Of a stretch of DNA of 64,000 nt, positions 37,005 through 44,627 are shown one piece after another (positions within the stretch are counted from its first letter, which is position 1; the number at the start of each line of letters is the position of its first letter). The notes beneath the pieces are model-generated. The model ran no database searches and was not told the DNA's origin. It worked only from the letters and a program-made list of their open reading frames with translations. The position numbers and the translations under genes are program-made. This DNA is from Eubacteriales bacterium. GTDB lineage: Bacteria; Bacillota; Clostridia; Christensenellales; CAG-138. The stretch lies in contig JAQUTY010000004.1 of assembly GCA_028694155.1 (NCBI GenBank), positions 97,086-161,085 of the forward strand. Reading direction: 5' to 3'.

Positions 37005-38708
37005 ATGAGAGTAAGTCAACTGCTGGGGGAACGCTACAAGGAGCGTGCCTTTGAGATAGAGAGTCAGAATTTGATGACCCGTGGCGGTTACATCAAACAG
37101 GTGGGCAACGGCATTTATTCGCTGTTCACACCTGCCAAGCGCATTGCACGCAAGATTGAGAACATTCTTCGTGAGGAAATGGATGCAATCGGTGGACAGG
37201 AAGTGCTGTTCCCTGTTGCAATGCCTGCAACCATCTGGCAGCAAAGCGGAAGGTTTGACAGCATCGGAAGCGAGCTTTTGCGCTTTAAGGACAGAAGCGG
37301 CGCAGATATGGTGCTGGGCATGACGCATGAGGAGGCAGCCGTCCAGCTTGCAACCAATGTTGCCGGAACCTATCAAAAGTTTCCCTTCATGATCTACCAG
37401 ATTCAAACCAAGTTTCGTGACGAGCCGCGCGCCCGTGGCGGACTGATTCGAGTTCGTGAGTTCACCATGAAGGACGCCTATTCCTTCCACACCTCATATG
37501 AGGATTTGCAGCAGTATTATGAGCAGTGCTACAAGGCCTACGAGCGCATTTTCGCACGCTGCGGTGTTCCTGAGGTCATTGCCGTGAAGTCCGATCCGGG
37601 CATGATGGGCGGCAAGATAAGCCACGAGTTTATGCTCCTTACAGGAATTGGCGAGGACACGCTGGTCATTTGCCCCCAGTGCGGCTATCGTGCCAACATG
37701 GAGGCTGCCGATTGTATCGTACACGAGCATCTTGACGCAGAGGAAAAGCCGCTTGAGCTGGTTGAAACATATCAAAACAAGACGATTGAGGAGGTCGCAA
37801 CCTTCCTAAACGTGAGTATGGACAGGCTATTAAAGGCAGTAGTCTATCAGCGCAACGAGGACGACAGCTATGTTGTGGTGTTCATTCGTGGAGACATTGA
37901 GGTCAATGAAACAAAGCTCCGCAATTACTTAAAGGCAGAGGTGCATCCTGCTGTCGAGCTGGATGCTTGCGACCTGTGCGCCGGCTCCATCGGGCCTGTG
38001 GATTTGCATACTAAGGCGACGGTGCTGTTTGACAAGACGCTGCAAAGCCGCAATAATTATGTCTGCGGAGCCAACCGTGACGGCTTCCATCGCACGGGAT
38101 TGAACCTGACCCGTGACATAGGCAAGGTTGATTTTATTGACGTAGGCAAGGCGACCGATGGCGGAGTTTGCCCCTCCTGCGGTAAACACAGCATCACCAT
38201 CAAAAACGGAATCGAGGTTGGAAACATCTTCCAACTCGGTACCAGATATACTGAAGCCATGGGAATGCAGTACGATGCTGCCGATGGCTCTCGTCAGTAC
38301 CCCATCATGGGCTGCTATGGCATTGGCGTGGGAAGGCTGATGGCGTCCGTATGCGAAGCCAAGCATGACGACTACGGCCCGATATGGCCCATGGCGATTG
38401 CCCCGTGGCAGGTGCATATCTGCGCTCTTAGAGCAGATGACCCTCAGGTAAAGGACAAAGCAGAGACGCTGTATTCCGAGTTGAATAGACTTGGTGTTGA
38501 GGTGATAATTGACGACCGTACCGTTTCGGCAGGATTCATGTTCTCAGACGCCGACCTGTTGGGCGTACCCCTTAGAGTCATCATAAGCCCAAAGACTCTT
38601 GCACGCAACGCCTTTGAGCTTATCAGCCGTGACAAGACCGTCAAACAAGACCTTGCCATCGAGGGTGCCGCCGCTGCATTGCGTGACATGGTTATGGAGA
38701 GAATGTAA
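37005..38708 (+). CDS. proS: Prolyl-tRNA synthetase, bacterial type with editing domain
   Basis: The 567-residue class II synthetase shows motif 1 (TPAKRIARKIENILREEMDAIGGQEVLFP), motif 2 (FRDEPRARGGLIRVREFTMKDAYSF) and motif 3 (GCYGIGVGRLMASVCE), plus the INS editing insert (about 220-405) and the C-terminal anticodon-binding domain. It charges tRNA-Pro and hydrolyses Ala-tRNA-Pro. Extra cysteine pairs (CPQCG, CDLCAGS, CPSCG) flank the insert, as in many Firmicutes enzymes. It has its own promoter, and no T-box is seen. Confidence 0.96.
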   Translation: MRVSQLLGERYKERAFEIESQNLMTRGGYIKQVGNGIYSLFTPAKRIARKIENILREEMDAIGGQEVLFPVAMPATIWQQSGRFDSIGSELLRFKDRSGADMVLGMTHEEAAVQLATNVAGTYQKFPFMIYQIQTKFRDEPRARGGLIRVREFTMKDAYSFHTSYEDLQQYYEQCYKAYERIFARCGVPEVIAVKSDPGMMGGKISHEFMLLTGIGEDTLVICPQCGYRANMEAADCIVHEHLDAEEKPLELVETYQNKTIEEVATFLNVSMDRLLKAVVYQRNEDDSYVVVFIRGDIEVNETKLRNYLKAEVHPAVELDACDLCAGSIGPVDLHTKATVLFDKTLQSRNNYVCGANRDGFHRTGLNLTRDIGKVDFIDVGKATDGGVCPSCGKHSITIKNGIEVGNIFQLGTRYTEAMGMQYDAADGSRQYPIMGCYGIGVGRLMASVCEAKHDDYGPIWPMAIAPWQVHICALRADDPQVKDKAETLYSELNRLGVEVIIDDRTVSAGFMFSDADLLGVPLRVIISPKTLARNAFELISRDKTVKQDLAIEGAAAALRDMVMERM

Positions 38709-38750
38709 GCAATCAGCATAGATTCAAAAATAATTTAGAGTATAATAATA

Positions 38751-38785
38751 GGAAGGGCTTGTGATTAAAGTCCTTCCGTTTGTTT
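38751..38785 (+). terminator. Probable terminator downstream of proS
   Basis: GGAAGGGCTT (38751-38760) pairs with AAGTCCTTCC (38768-38777) with one G-U, followed by GTTTGTTT. It lies between the convergent proS and DUF436 genes and may serve both strands. Confidence 0.6.
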
Positions 38786-38806
38786 GCGCTATGTTTGACA
38801 AGTAGG

Positions 38807-39376
38807 TTACTTGTGCGGATTTCCGATTTCCAAATATTCCGCCCTTGGGCCTCCGACGTATTTTGGGCGTGAATAAGCAAGCACGAGGTTAGCCTCACCG
38901 ATTTTTCTAAGCGAGCTGTGTACCGGAACGGCAACAGGGTGGAGATGCATACCAATAATGGTGTCGCCTATGTCGATGGCGAGCGTGGCTTTTGCACGAA
39001 GATCCTCGACCATTACCGCATCGGGCATATTGCAGAATGCTTCGGTTATGCAGGCACCGCCGGCGTGGAGATGCGGTTTGACCCACACCTGCTGCAACTC
39101 AAACTTCTCCATAGTACCGCTGCTGACGCAGAGGGAGCGATTGATGTGTTCGCAGCCCTGAACCGCAAAGCATAGCCCACGAGCAGCAGCAAGCGGAGCA
39201 ATAGCACCATAGACCGCCTTTGCAGCCTCCGTTGTGGAGCAAGAGCCGATGCGCTTACCCATAATCTCACTTGTAGAGCATCCCAAAACCAATAGCTGCC
39301 CCGCCTTAGGCTTTGCAGTATCCATCAATATTTCAAAGGCTTCGCGCGCTTGTGCGCTAATCAATTCAAAATTCAT
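38807..39376 (-). CDS. DUF436 (YwlG/TIGR01440) family protein
   Basis: The 189-residue protein fits the YwlG family throughout: LGCSTSEIMGKRIGSCSTTEAAKAVYGAIAPLAA, VQGCEHINRSL, EAFCNMPDAVMVEDLRAKATLAIDIGDTIIGMHLHPVAVPV and the C-terminal GGPRAEYLEI. It is a conserved Firmicutes protein with no established role. An AAAGGAAG site precedes the ATG. It stands alone on the minus strand. Confidence 0.92.
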   Translation of the reverse strand: MNFELISAQAREAFEILMDTAKPKAGQLLVLGCSTSEIMGKRIGSCSTTEAAKAVYGAIAPLAAARGLCFAVQGCEHINRSLCVSSGTMEKFELQQVWVKPHLHAGGACITEAFCNMPDAVMVEDLRAKATLAIDIGDTIIGMHLHPVAVPVHSSLRKIGEANLVLAYSRPKYVGGPRAEYLEIGNPHK

Positions 39377-39402
39377 AGTCCGTTACTTCCTTTCAAACAT
39401 TC

Positions 39403-39431
39403 ATTATACCACGCTTTCAATCCATTGTCAG
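39403..39431 (-). promoter_or_regulatory. Promoter of the DUF436 gene
   Basis: On the minus strand CTGACA (39431-39426) and TATAAT (39408-39403) are separated by 17 bp. Confidence 0.75.
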
Positions 39432-39482
39432 CAGTTATTTGTTACCGCACGATTGCATACTCTTCAAATAGGAGGTGGCATT

Positions 39483-39725
39483 ATGGACAGTCGAAGCACG
39501 TTCTGTGAGTTAAAACGCAAGGAGGTTGTTAATCTTTGCGACGGGGCAAAGCTGGGGCATATCTGCGACTTAGAGCTGGAAGTATGTACGGGCACGGTGC
39601 TTGCCATCATTGTTCCAGGGTGCAGCAGGATGCTTGGCATATTGAAGAGCAACGAAAATATTGTAATACCCTTTTGCCGAATAAAAAAATTTGGGGAGGA
39701 TGTAATTTTAGTGGAGTTGTCCTAA
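39483..39725 (+). CDS. ylmC: YlmC/YmxH family PRC-barrel protein
   Basis: The 80-residue protein starts at an ATG 6 nt after GGAGGTGG; a longer in-frame extension reads through the divergent gene. It has the YlmC/YmxH pattern: SRSTFCELKRKEVVNLCDGAKLGHICDLELE, IIVPGC and a C-terminal IPFCRIKKFGEDVILVEL. In spore-forming Firmicutes the family is linked to sporulation by expression and distribution, and it lies by sigE/sigG or, as here, by nrdR and pgeF (ylmD). Confidence 0.9.
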   Translation: MDSRSTFCELKRKEVVNLCDGAKLGHICDLELEVCTGTVLAIIVPGCSRMLGILKSNENIVIPFCRIKKFGEDVILVELS

Positions 39726-39731
39726 AAATTG

Positions 39732-39740
39732 TGATATAAT
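39732..39740 (+). promoter_or_regulatory. Extended -10 promoter of nrdR
   Basis: TGATATAAT at 39732-39740 is a TGn-extended -10 box. No good -35 is seen at the right distance. An ATG starts 6 bp after the box, at the expected transcription start. Confidence 0.65.
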
Positions 39741-39746
39741 CGCTAT

Positions 39747-39791
39747 ATGTGGGGGTATGACTTCCCCACAACAACACAATGTGGAGGATAA
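39747..39791 (+). CDS. Leaderless 14-codon upstream ORF in the nrdR leader
   Basis: The ATG at the predicted mRNA 5' end opens a frame encoding MWGYDFPTTTQCGG and ends at TAA 39789-39791, 4 bp before the nrdR ATG. The frame contains the nrdR ribosome binding site GGAGG (39783-39787) in its last codons, so its translation would cover and then release that site. The two hairpins described in the findings lie in it. That it is translated is inferred from position only. Confidence 0.4.
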   Translation: MWGYDFPTTTQCGG

Positions 39792-39795
39792 TTCT

Positions 39796-40251
39796 ATGAA
39801 GTGTCGTTTTTGCTCTAGCATTGACAGCAAGGTAATCGACAGTCGCCCGTCCGAGGACGGCAGCGCAATCAGAAGGCGTCGTGAGTGCATCGGTTGCGGA
39901 AGGAGATTTACGACATTTGAAAGGATTGAGGAAGTCCCCATAATGGTTGTCAAGCGTGACGGCCGCCGAGAGCTGTTTGAGCCTGACAAAATCAGAAACG
40001 GCGTCAGAAAGGCATGTGAGAAGCGACCAATCTCTGCCGAAACACAGAACAGAATGGTTGACGAAATATCCCGTGAAGTTAATAACTCGCTCGATGCCGA
40101 AATATCCACCGTTGCGCTGGGTGAGATGGTCATGCGCAAGCTCAAGGAGGTTGACGAAGTTGCCTATGTGCGCTTTGCCTCCGTCTACCGTGAATTTAAG
40201 GACACGCAGACATTCATGCAGGAACTCCAGCGTCTGCTTGATGAGAAATAA
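39796..40251 (+). CDS. nrdR: Transcriptional repressor NrdR
   Basis: NrdR senses (d)ATP and represses ribonucleotide reductase genes through NrdR boxes. The 151-residue product has a zinc ribbon with Cys3, Cys6, Cys31 and Cys34 (MKCRFC...CIGCGRRFTTFER) and an ATP-cone domain (VKRDGRRELFEPDKIRNGVRKACEKR...). The ATG at 39796 follows GGAGG by 8 nt; an in-frame ATG at 39757 would extend into the leader. No nrd reductase genes are in the window. pgeF overlaps its stop (TAATG). Confidence 0.97.
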   Translation: MKCRFCSSIDSKVIDSRPSEDGSAIRRRRECIGCGRRFTTFERIEEVPIMVVKRDGRRELFEPDKIRNGVRKACEKRPISAETQNRMVDEISREVNNSLDAEISTVALGEMVMRKLKEVDEVAYVRFASVYREFKDTQTFMQELQRLLDEK

Positions 40252-41075
40252 TGGAGTGTATTCACACTGGCTATACATATGAGCAGGTGGGTGAGGTTGG
40301 AATATACCGTCTCCCCCTGTTTTCGGCGCAAAAAGGGATAGACCACGGCTTTTCGGCACGCACAGGGGGAGTGAGCGAGGGCTGCTTTGCATCTCTCAAT
40401 CTCAGCTTCACCCGTCCGGAGGACAGAAAAAAGGTGGTTCGCAACTATGAAATATTCTGTGATGCTGCCAATATTCCGCTGCAAAGCATGGTAATGGACA
40501 CCTACGAGCATGGCACCACCATTTTGCGGGTTGACAGAAACGATTGCGGCAAGGGGTACCTGCTGCCATCATTGCCTGCCTGCGATGGGTTGGTGACCAA
40601 TGATCCAAACGTCACGTTGATGACAGGACATGCCGACTGCATGGCATTTTACTGCTACGATTCGGTCAACAAATGTATAGGGCTTGCACACGCAGGCTGG
40701 CGTGGGGCATTGAACCGAATTGGCTCCCAGCTAATAAAAATGATGAAGACTGAGTACGGAAGCAATCCAACAAATATTTTGGTGGGGGTAGGGCCGTCAA
40801 TTTGTCCAAAGTGCTTTGAAGTGGGAGAGGACGTTGCTGCCGACTTTGAAAAAGCCTATCCCAATATTAACATTCGTGGTACAAACGAAAAGGGCAATCC
40901 CACTATTGATCTATGGAAGGTTGCCGCCGAGCAGTTTTTGGAGCAGGGTGTAAAAAGAGAGAATATCGAGCTGATGGGCGTGTGTACCATGGAGGACGAC
41001 AGGCTTTATTCGCACCGCCGTGACAAGGGAAAAACAGGCGGAATGACGGCGTTTTTGCGTATATTGACAACTTGA
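40251..41075 (+). CDS. pgeF: Peptidoglycan editing factor / purine nucleoside phosphorylase-like (DUF152)
   Basis: The 274-residue protein (YlmD/YfiH/RlmJ-LACC1 family) has the zinc-site motifs GHADCMAFYCYD, GLAHAGWRGALNRIG and GPSICPKCFEVGEDV. Family members cleave purine nucleosides, and the E. coli protein prevents mis-incorporation of serine into peptidoglycan precursors. The start overlaps the nrdR stop by one base. The promoter of the next gene lies in its last codons. Confidence 0.93.
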   Translation: MECIHTGYTYEQVGEVGIYRLPLFSAQKGIDHGFSARTGGVSEGCFASLNLSFTRPEDRKKVVRNYEIFCDAANIPLQSMVMDTYEHGTTILRVDRNDCGKGYLLPSLPACDGLVTNDPNVTLMTGHADCMAFYCYDSVNKCIGLAHAGWRGALNRIGSQLIKMMKTEYGSNPTNILVGVGPSICPKCFEVGEDVAADFEKAYPNINIRGTNEKGNPTIDLWKVAAEQFLEQGVKRENIELMGVCTMEDDRLYSHRRDKGKTGGMTAFLRILTT

Positions 41076-41092
41076 TACCTAAGTGATATAAT
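41064..41092 (+). promoter_or_regulatory. Consensus promoter of the foldase-like gene
   Basis: TTGACA at 41064-41069 and TATAAT at 41087-41092 are separated by 17 bp, with a TGA extension. The -35 is inside the pgeF 3' end. A small CTAGA/TCTAG hairpin (41096-41100 with 41107-41111) occupies the mRNA 5' end. Confidence 0.8.
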
Positions 41093-41123
41093 CCACTAGA
41101 TATTATTCTAGGGAGTAAATTAG

Positions 41124-42335
41124 ATGAAAAAGCAGACAAAAAAGAAAATAATCGTAGCCGTAATTGCGACGATTGTTATTGTAATGGCCATCCTTTTGAT
41201 TGTTGCACTTCAGCCGAACGCTTACGGCTATAACTGGTTTGAACGCAACAAGACGGTCATCGACACAGGCGTGGGAACGGTCAAGTTCGGAGCCTATCAG
41301 ATTCAGTATGCACAATATGGCAACACATATTTTTCCACCACACCAACCGAGGCTAATTCCTTGCAGCTTCGCGAGGCTTCTCTTGAAGCCTGTGCGCAGG
41401 AGGTACTCTTCATTGCCAAGGCAGAGGAGCTGGGAATTGAACTGACTGCAGACCAAAAGGCAAATGTCAATGCAGCAGGTCAAGCGGCAATCGACAGCCT
41501 CAAAAACTCCATCAAAACATCGCTCCAAAATCGTGGTGTTGCCAACCCCACCGATGCTCAGATTAACCAATATCTCACGGATGAATTTGTGGACATGGGA
41601 ATGAGCAAGAGTGGATACATGAAGGCGGCAGAGTTCAGCCAGAAGGCCTATTATTGCTCTGTCAACGTGAGCGCATATTACCAGAGCGAGGAGACCTGCC
41701 CCTATACTGAGGATCAGATTAAGGCAGAGTATGACAAGATCGTGGAGGAGAGCTTCAGCGACTATCAGGTTGGCGATTACGCATTGTATGAAAGCGGCTA
41801 TCAGGCAGGAAACTACAGCATTCGCTATCTGGTCATTCCCGAGGACTTCGTGTTCGTGCGCACAATCAAGGTCGATAACGAGACCGACAGAGACACCATC
41901 ATCAATGGCTTGAATGCAGGTGAGGATTTTGAGCAGTATCTGAGAAAAGAAATCAACACCGATGAATTCATAAAGACCATGGAGTTGGATGAAGGCTATG
42001 CAATCGGCAAGGACGACAGCTTCATGAAGGACGACAATCAGATTTATGATAAGGCAGTCAACATGGAGATTGGCGCATGGGACTGGGTCGATGTCGAGAC
42101 TACAACCACAGATGACGAAGGAACAGAGGTCGTCAACCACACTTACTACATCTTTATGCGTGTTGATGGACAGACTGGCAAGGTGCCCTACGAGAAGTAC
42201 GCTTCCGGCATCAAGTCGAGCATCATCTCCGGCATCATGACCGATGAGCTTATGGCAAACGTCACATATCCCAACACGAGCTTGCTTGACAGCTTTGATG
42301 TGGCATATCGTACATTCCGTGACAGCGTTGCATAA
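41124..42335 (+). CDS. Membrane-anchored SurA/PrsA-like foldase protein
   Basis: The 403-residue protein has a Lys-rich N-terminus and one uncleaved membrane anchor (about 9-30), without a lipobox. The body is a chaperone-like N-domain (about 50-200: EEVLFIAKAEELGIELTADQK, DAQINQYLTDEFVDMGMSKSGYMK) and a C-terminal region with weak parvulin-like features (about 230-390). The arrangement resembles SurA_N plus PPIase proteins that fold exported proteins. The active-site residues of parvulins are not clearly present, so isomerase activity is uncertain. A GGGAG site precedes the ATG. Confidence 0.7.
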   Translation: MKKQTKKKIIVAVIATIVIVMAILLIVALQPNAYGYNWFERNKTVIDTGVGTVKFGAYQIQYAQYGNTYFSTTPTEANSLQLREASLEACAQEVLFIAKAEELGIELTADQKANVNAAGQAAIDSLKNSIKTSLQNRGVANPTDAQINQYLTDEFVDMGMSKSGYMKAAEFSQKAYYCSVNVSAYYQSEETCPYTEDQIKAEYDKIVEESFSDYQVGDYALYESGYQAGNYSIRYLVIPEDFVFVRTIKVDNETDRDTIINGLNAGEDFEQYLRKEINTDEFIKTMELDEGYAIGKDDSFMKDDNQIYDKAVNMEIGAWDWVDVETTTTDDEGTEVVNHTYYIFMRVDGQTGKVPYEKYASGIKSSIISGIMTDELMANVTYPNTSLLDSFDVAYRTFRDSVA

Positions 42336-42344
42336 GGACAGAGC

Positions 42345-42440
42345 ATGAAGAAAAATTTGACAAGAATTATATGCCTGCTGATGGCTGCGCTCATGCTTTT
42401 AGGCGTAGTGGTAGCCATCATCTGGGCGCTCGTAGCCTAA
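42345..42440 (+). CDS. 31-residue single-helix membrane peptide
   Basis: ATG at 42345 to TAA at 42438-42440 encodes a basic start (MKKNLTR) followed by one long hydrophobic helix ending in WALVA. An AAGGA sequence lies 7 nt upstream, and it follows the foldase stop by 9 bp, ahead of a strong terminator hairpin. Size, charge pattern and position are typical of small membrane proteins. No homologue is recalled. Confidence 0.55.
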   Translation: MKKNLTRIICLLMAALMLLGVVVAIIWALVA

Positions 42441-42455
42441 CGCAAAGTTCAAATA

Positions 42456-42511
42456 ATATATCAAATTCGTCTATTTGGGGGCTGACCCCAATAGACGAAT
42501 TTTTGGTTTTT
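42456..42511 (+). repeat. Palindromic dispersed repeat acting as terminator, copy 1
   Basis: The arms 42463-42480 and 42486-42502 pair over 17 bp with a single-base bulge around loop GCTGA, followed by TTTGG and TTTTT. Bases 42456-42478 are identical to 50379-50401 in the second copy, and the 3' arm is also similar. It lies between the 31-residue peptide and a convergent pseudogene, so it can terminate both strands. Confidence 0.8.
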
Positions 42512-42531
42512 GATGAAAATAAAGCCGATGC

Positions 42532-43446
42532 TTATTTGTATCTGTACACTCCGCCGGGGTTGAAACCGTCCAGCGAGAGCATGAACATCTCGGTCACAGT
42601 TACCAGCTGGTAGCCTTGAGAAATTAAATCGGGTATGAAACGTGCGGATGCGGTCACGGTTTTTTCCTCGGACATGTGCATCAGAATGACCGAGCCTTCC
42701 AACTTGTGTCCGTCCTCGTCCACGTCCAGCATCACACGATCATAAATCATATCCGCATTATAATCATCGTGGGAGTCGTGGGACGAGCGATACCACATGA
42801 TAATCTTCAATCCCATCTCCCTGCATACGGTCTTGACATCATCGTTGTAGCTGCCGTAGGGCGGGCGGAACAGCGTCACATCATAGTTTAGCAGAGTTTT
42901 CATCTGCTCCACACCGAAGGTAATCTCCTCACGCATTTGTTCGGTAGTGAGGTTCTTAAACTTAGGGTGGGTCTTGGAGTGGTTGCCAATCTCGCAGCCC
43001 AGCGACAGCATTCGCTTGAGCGTTGGCAACTGATTCTCAAAATCAGTGATATCTAAAAAGAATGTGGCTCGTGCATTGTTTTGCTAAAGAATATCTAGTA
43101 TTTGGCTCGTGTATGGCTCGTAAACGTGACCGTCATAGGTCAGGGCTATCATCTTGCGGTCAGGATCGACATACATGCCTGCAACACGCTTGCGAACCTC
43201 GACCTCGTTTTGACAGTCGCCGTACAGCTCAACATACATAAGAAGCTGGTCGATGCGCTCCTGATACCATTGCTCCAAAATTAGAGGCGTGGGCATTGGT
43301 TCAAGCGTAGGTTCGGCAACGGGCATAGCTGTTGGCTCCAAGGTAGGCTCAGCGGTGAGTTCAACTGTTGCCGGAGCCGCTGCTTTACAGCCAAGCAGCA
43401 TTGACAGTACAAGCAACACAACAAATATCCTTTTCACCATGCACAC
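42532..43446 (-). pseudogene. Polysaccharide deacetylase lipoprotein interrupted by an in-frame TAG
   Basis: Read on the minus strand, 43446-43087 encodes a lipoprotein signal (MLLGC), a Glu/Pro/Thr linker and the start of a NodB domain. A TAG at 43086-43084 interrupts it. The same frame then continues without shift (QNNARATFFLDITDFENQLPTL) to the stop at 42532, giving 305 codons overall. The metal-binding HxxxH motif is intact (NHSKTH), as are RPPYGSYND and a C-terminal LMHMSEEKT. Motif 1, normally TFDDGP, reads TYDGHV and lacks the second Asp. Both defects fit a decaying gene. TAG is used as a normal stop elsewhere here. Confidence 0.8.
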
Positions 43447-43529
43447 CTCACTTAAAATATTATTGAAATTATATCATATTTGGTAAAATAATGAAAGATT
43501 TGTTTTTTTCAAGTTGTTTTCAAAAAATG

Positions 43530-43538
43530 TGATATAAT
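43530..43538 (+). promoter_or_regulatory. Extended -10 promoter of the lamin-tail gene, probably leaderless
   Basis: TGATATAAT at 43530-43538 precedes the ATG at 43545 by 6 bp. No Shine-Dalgarno and no good -35 are seen. Confidence 0.6.
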
Positions 43539-43544
43539 GAACCT

Positions 43545-44138
43545 ATGGAAGAAATTATTTTGTTTGAAGATAAGAAGCCCAAACGCATGAGGCTTGAAAA
43601 GTACCGCAACTGGTTGTTTTTGGGCGTTGTGGTGCTGCTGCTTGTTGCAGTGCTTGTGTATGTGCTGCTCACCGGTGAGAATGAGGGCGGGCTGTGTATA
43701 AATGAGATTATGCTTTCCAACAGCGGAACGCTGGAGGTGAACGAACTGGGCACGCCCGACTGGGTAGAGCTATTTAATAGCTCGGACAGAGACATTTCGC
43801 TGTTGGGCTATGGCATCAGTAACCATGCAAAGAACGGTGAGCTTTTTACTTTTCCCGATGTCACCATTGGCGCAGGGCAGTATCTCATTGTGTACTTTGC
43901 AGGAGATGCGGACAATTCCACCGCAGATACGCTGATTACGGGATTTTCATTGAGCAAGAGTGGCGAGAAGCTGTATCTTTCAAATGCGCACAAGGACATA
44001 GTGGATTTGTTGGAGGTTCCCCCACTCGACACCGATGTATCATATGCCCGAAGGAGCGACGGAACATTCGGCTATTGCACGGAACCTACCCCCGAAAAGG
44101 AAAATTCCACTGAAATTTTGGACGAACTTACAAATTAA
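43545..44138 (+). CDS. Membrane-anchored lamin-tail domain (LTD) protein
   Basis: The 197-residue protein has a basic cytosolic N-terminus, one membrane helix (about 25-47) and an external domain of about 130 residues. That domain has the LTD immunoglobulin-fold pattern: LCINEIMLSN, DWVELFNSSDRDISLLGYGISN, FPDVTIGAGQYLIVYF and SLSKSGEKLYLSNA. Bacterial LTDs are found on surface and DNA-binding extracellular proteins; the ligand here is unknown. The mRNA is probably leaderless. Confidence 0.85.
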   Translation: MEEIILFEDKKPKRMRLEKYRNWLFLGVVVLLLVAVLVYVLLTGENEGGLCINEIMLSNSGTLEVNELGTPDWVELFNSSDRDISLLGYGISNHAKNGELFTFPDVTIGAGQYLIVYFAGDADNSTADTLITGFSLSKSGEKLYLSNAHKDIVDLLEVPPLDTDVSYARRSDGTFGYCTEPTPEKENSTEILDELTN

Positions 44139-44140
44139 AC

Positions 44141-44169
44141 TTGCTTATTTGGATAAAACCATATATAGT
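44141..44169 (+). promoter_or_regulatory. Promoter of mrnC-rlmB-sigH
   Basis: TTGCTT at 44141-44146 and TATAGT at 44164-44169 are separated by 17 bp. The mrnC ATG follows 8 bp after the -10, which again leaves almost no leader. Confidence 0.6.
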
Positions 44170-44177
44170 AACTGCGT

Positions 44178-44627
44178 ATGAGCATAAGCAATGACATCTC
44201 AACCGCATTGGGCATAGAAAGAGCGCAAAACCCCTCGCAGCTTGCAGCTCTATCTTTGGCGTATATCGGCGATACTGTGTATGATTTATTCACACGCACC
44301 TACCTTGTCAATTCCACGGACGCCCCTGTGCATCGTCTGCATCTTTTAAGTGCGAGCATGGTTTGCGCTAAGGGACAGGCAGAGGCATATTTTCGAATCG
44401 AACCGATGCTGACCGAGACAGAGCTTGCCGTGTTTAAGCGTGGACGCAATGCACACAGCGGAACCGTACCAAAGAATGCAACCGTGGCAGATTACCATAA
44501 TGCAACGGGATTGGAGACTTTGCTGGGCTATCTGTATTTGGGCGGCGAGGATGAAAGACTAAACTATTTGATGCAAAGAGCATTTGGAATTGAGGAAAAG
44601 AATGAGTTATCAGAAGAGACCCTATAA
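44178..44627 (+). CDS. mrnC: Mini-ribonuclease III
   Basis: MrnC is a catalytic RNase III domain without the dsRNA-binding domain; in Bacillus it matures 23S rRNA ends. The 149-residue product has LSLAYIGDTVYDLFTRTYLV with the conserved catalytic-region Asp32, KGQAEAYFR, the basic KRGRNAHSGTVPKNATVADYHNATGLETLLGYLYL and a C-terminal helix. It overlaps rlmB by 26 nt and heads a block whose order is conserved in Firmicutes. Confidence 0.94.
   Translation: MSISNDISTALGIERAQNPSQLAALSLAYIGDTVYDLFTRTYLVNSTDAPVHRLHLLSASMVCAKGQAEAYFRIEPMLTETELAVFKRGRNAHSGTVPKNATVADYHNATGLETLLGYLYLGGEDERLNYLMQRAFGIEEKNELSEETL

Noticed and set aside
39234..39482. N-terminal extension of the YlmC protein
   Set aside because: The extension runs over the divergent DUF436 gene and its promoter; ATG 39483 follows GGAGGTGG.
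43084..43086. TAG read as pyrrolysine or another amino acid in the deacetylase
   Set aside because: TAG ends normal genes here (for example 8798, 10458 and 36693), no recoding signal is seen, and the catalytic motif is also damaged.
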